DNA of 64,000 nt from Tabrizicola sp. TH137 (GTDB taxonomy: Bacteria; Pseudomonadota; Alphaproteobacteria; Rhodobacterales; Rhodobacteraceae). This document shows positions 62,153-64,000 of the stretch, piece after piece. The notes beneath the pieces are model-generated. The model did no database searches and was not told the origin of the DNA. It was given only the letters and a program-made list of their open reading frames with translations. The translations under genes and the position numbers were made by a program. The stretch covers positions 186,001-250,000 of the forward strand of contig NZ_PKRQ01000003.1 of assembly GCF_002855575.1 (NCBI RefSeq). The letters run 5' to 3'. The first letter of the stretch is position 1. Each line of letters starts with the position of its first letter.

Positions 62153-63022
62153 ATGCGCCGCAACAGCCCGCTTGTCCCCTATCTTTTCGTCCTGCCGCTG
62201 ATCTGCCTTCTGGCCTTCGTCTTTGGCCTCTCGCTGATCCGGCTGGTGGAGTTCAGCTTCAAGCAGGTGCGGGGCATCGACGGGCCGTGGATCGGGCTGC
62301 GGAATTACGAACTGGTGCTGGGTCAGCCGCTGTTCTGGGAAAGCGTGATTCATAACCTGAAGTTGTTTCTGACCATTCCGGTCATGGTGATGGTTGCGCT
62401 GGTGCTGGCGCTGCTTTTGTATGAACGGCTACCCGGATGGCGCATTCATCGGACGATCCTGTTCCTGCCCTATATCCTGGCCATCCCGATCATCGCCGTG
62501 GTGATGAAGGAGATGTTCCAGTTTTCCGGCCCGGTGAATGCCGTGCTGACGGCGCTGTCGCTGGATTTCATGGTGCTGGACTGGATCGGGTCGGCGGATG
62601 TGGCGCTGTGGACGGTGATGGGGTTGATCGTCTGGCGCGAGACGGCGCTGGGGGTGATCCTGTTCCTGTCGCGCCTGATGGCGCTGGATGAAAGCCTGAT
62701 CGAGGCGGCGCGGCTGGACGGGGCAAGCTGGCGGCAGCGGGCCTGGCATGTGCTGATCCCGCAGATGCGCGGGGTGATCGAGTTCTTCGTGGTGATCAGC
62801 GCGATCACGATGCTGTCGGCGGTCTTTGCCTATGTCTATGTGATCGGCGGCGGGCGGGGCGGGCCCGGCACCGCGACGATGGTGATCGAGCTATATATCT
62901 TCAACGCGCTGATCCGCACCAGCCTGCCCGGCATCGCGGCGGCGGTGAGCGTGCTGCTGTTTGCGGTGTCGCTCCTGCTGATCTGGGCGCTGTTCCGGGT
63001 CCGGCGGCGGGAGGAGGCGTGA
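62153..63022 (+). CDS. Sugar ABC transporter permease (MalF type, second cluster)
   Basis: 289 residues, six helices. The EAA loop is ESLIEAARLDGASWRQRAWHV. Starts MRRNSPLVPYLFVLPLICLL. Its stop overlaps the next start (TGATG). Confidence 0.9.
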   Translation: MRRNSPLVPYLFVLPLICLLAFVFGLSLIRLVEFSFKQVRGIDGPWIGLRNYELVLGQPLFWESVIHNLKLFLTIPVMVMVALVLALLLYERLPGWRIHRTILFLPYILAIPIIAVVMKEMFQFSGPVNAVLTALSLDFMVLDWIGSADVALWTVMGLIVWRETALGVILFLSRLMALDESLIEAARLDGASWRQRAWHVLIPQMRGVIEFFVVISAITMLSAVFAYVYVIGGGRGGPGTATMVIELYIFNALIRTSLPGIAAAVSVLLFAVSLLLIWALFRVRRREEA

Positions 63023-63834
63023 TGCGGCTGCGCCCCCTGCCCCATCTGGCTTTGTCGATTGCCTCGGCCATCGCGCTGATCCCCACGGTTTTCATGCTGG
63101 TGACGGCGCTGAAGGCGCAGGAGGAGTATCAGGCCGACAAGACGGGCTGGCCCGATGCCTTTGTCTTTGACCATTTCCGCCAGATCCTGTTCGACACGCC
63201 GATCTTTCTTTGGATGGCGAACAGCCTGATCCTTGTGGCGGGGTCGGTCGGGCTGTCGCTGGTGGTGGCCTGCCTTGCCGCCTATGCCATCGCGCGGATG
63301 GAGTTTCGCGGGCGGGATGCGATCCTGACCGTTTCGACCGCGCTGATGGCGGTGCCGCCGGTGGTTCTGATCGTGCCGCTGTTCGTTCTTTACACGAGGC
63401 TGGGGCTGATCAGCACCTATGGCGGGGCGATCCTTATCTATGCCGGGCTGATCACGCCCTTTTCCGTCTATCTTCTGGTCACCTTCTTCCGGTCGCTGCC
63501 GCAGGAATTGATCGACGCGGCGGTGATGGACGGGGCCACGCATCTGCAGATCCTGATGCGGGTGGTGCTGCCCCTGTCGCTGGCGCCCTTGCTGACGCTG
63601 GTGATCGTCAATGCGCTCTTCGTGTGGAACGACCTGCTGATGGCGGTGATCTTCTTGCAGGACGATGCGAAGAAGACGGTGATGGCAGGGATCGCGGTCT
63701 TTCAGGGGCGTTATAACAACCAGATCCCGCTGACGATGGCGGGGATGGCGGTGGCGGCGGCGCCGATGCTGATCCTGTACCTCACCTTCCAGCGGCATTT
63801 CGTGCGGGGGCTGATGGCGGGGGCGGTGAAATGA
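63022..63834 (+). CDS. Sugar ABC transporter permease (MalG type, second cluster)
   Basis: 270 residues from ATG 63022 with GGGAGGAGG upstream. EAA loop QELIDAAVMDGATHLQILMR and C-terminus FVRGLMAGAVK. The stop overlaps the next ATG (ATGA). The ATPase of this importer is not in the window. Confidence 0.9.
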   Translation: MRLRPLPHLALSIASAIALIPTVFMLVTALKAQEEYQADKTGWPDAFVFDHFRQILFDTPIFLWMANSLILVAGSVGLSLVVACLAAYAIARMEFRGRDAILTVSTALMAVPPVVLIVPLFVLYTRLGLISTYGGAILIYAGLITPFSVYLLVTFFRSLPQELIDAAVMDGATHLQILMRVVLPLSLAPLLTLVIVNALFVWNDLLMAVIFLQDDAKKTVMAGIAVFQGRYNNQIPLTMAGMAVAAAPMLILYLTFQRHFVRGLMAGAVK

Positions 63835-64000
63835 CCGCGACCGTGGTGTTGCAGAACGGAACCCTGTCGGCCGTTGTCACGCCGGGGATGGGGGGGACGG
63901 TGACAAGCCTGCGGCACCTGCCTTCAGGCGCGGAGGTGCTGGCGCGGCCGCCCTGGCAGGCGCAGGGCGGGTCATTGCCGGGGGGCGCGGCGGATGAGGC
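63831..64000 (+). CDS. Aldose 1-epimerase-like protein, N-terminal fragment
   Basis: 56 codons before the window ends. VVLQNGTLSAVVTPGMGGTV then TSLRHLPSGAEVLARPPW matches the first strands of galactose mutarotase/aldose 1-epimerase proteins. ATGA overlap with the upstream permease. Probably a mutarotase for the sugar of this cluster. Confidence 0.78.
   Translation, partial: MTATVVLQNGTLSAVVTPGMGGTVTSLRHLPSGAEVLARPPWQAQGGSLPGGAADE

Overview
The window is GC-rich alphaproteobacterial chromosome. Tightly packed operons with ATGA-type overlaps, the smo/mtlK polyol operon layout, a SqrR-type ATTC-N8-GAAT operator and a TakP-like TRAP receptor all point to the family Rhodobacteraceae (Rhodobacter/Tabrizicola/Gemmobacter-like). 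That assignment comes from reading the sequence, not from a database search. No rRNA, tRNA, insertion sequence or CRISPR array was found.

Layout. 1-230: C-terminal end of a class I cytochrome c gene, then a terminator and a 115-bp tandem repeat. 650-6724 (minus): urea ABC importer urtABCDE. 7127-14751 (minus): urease operon ureD-A-J-B, a three-gene cargo (cyclase, AhpD-like, 60-aa protein), ureC, then ureE-F-G. A plus-strand gene sits between ureC and ureE. Together these loci cover uptake and hydrolysis of urea. 15183-15485: orphan Phd/YefM-like antitoxin. 15543-23892 (minus): sorbitol/mannitol operon (HAD phosphatase, SorC-type regulator, smoEFGK importer, smoS, mtlK).

24.2-41.9 kb is the most interesting part. 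It is a large sugar-catabolic cluster with an ABC importer, two RbsD/FucU mutarotase paralogues, a PfkB and an FGGY kinase, SgcX-like M42 and SgcQ/BtpA-like proteins, and a creatininase-family protein. It also has an aldo/keto reductase, a lactonase-type amidohydrolase, a TIM-barrel isomerase-like protein, a UxaA-type dehydratase and a GntR/FCD regulator. All arms are linked by four copies of a 12-bp palindrome, CTARCATGYTAG, placed at the promoters of the separate transcription units. A HEPN/Abi-like defence gene is inserted between the binding-protein gene and the permease genes.

42.6-49.6 kb: envelope and LPS genes (phosphomannomutase, waaA, late acyltransferase, LpcC-like glycosyltransferase, mannose-1-phosphate guanylyltransferase) plus hemP. 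49.7-55.3 kb: ZIP transporter and a TRAP importer whose large permease carries a five-fold FDLDGG repeat tail. A CcdAB-like toxin-antitoxin pair lies between dctM and a convergent dctP. 55.5-58.2 kb: persulfide dioxygenase plus SulP transporter behind a SqrR-type site. 58.2-64 kb: a second sugar ABC cluster with an IclR regulator and two SDR dehydrogenases, cut by the window end inside an aldose 1-epimerase-like gene.

Intergenic DNA is rich in structured repeats: a 12-bp-phased 48-bp element in three loci, a covarying double-hairpin module, a roughly 100-120-bp element in three copies, a 14-bp tandem array, and hairpins behind the genes for solute-binding proteins.
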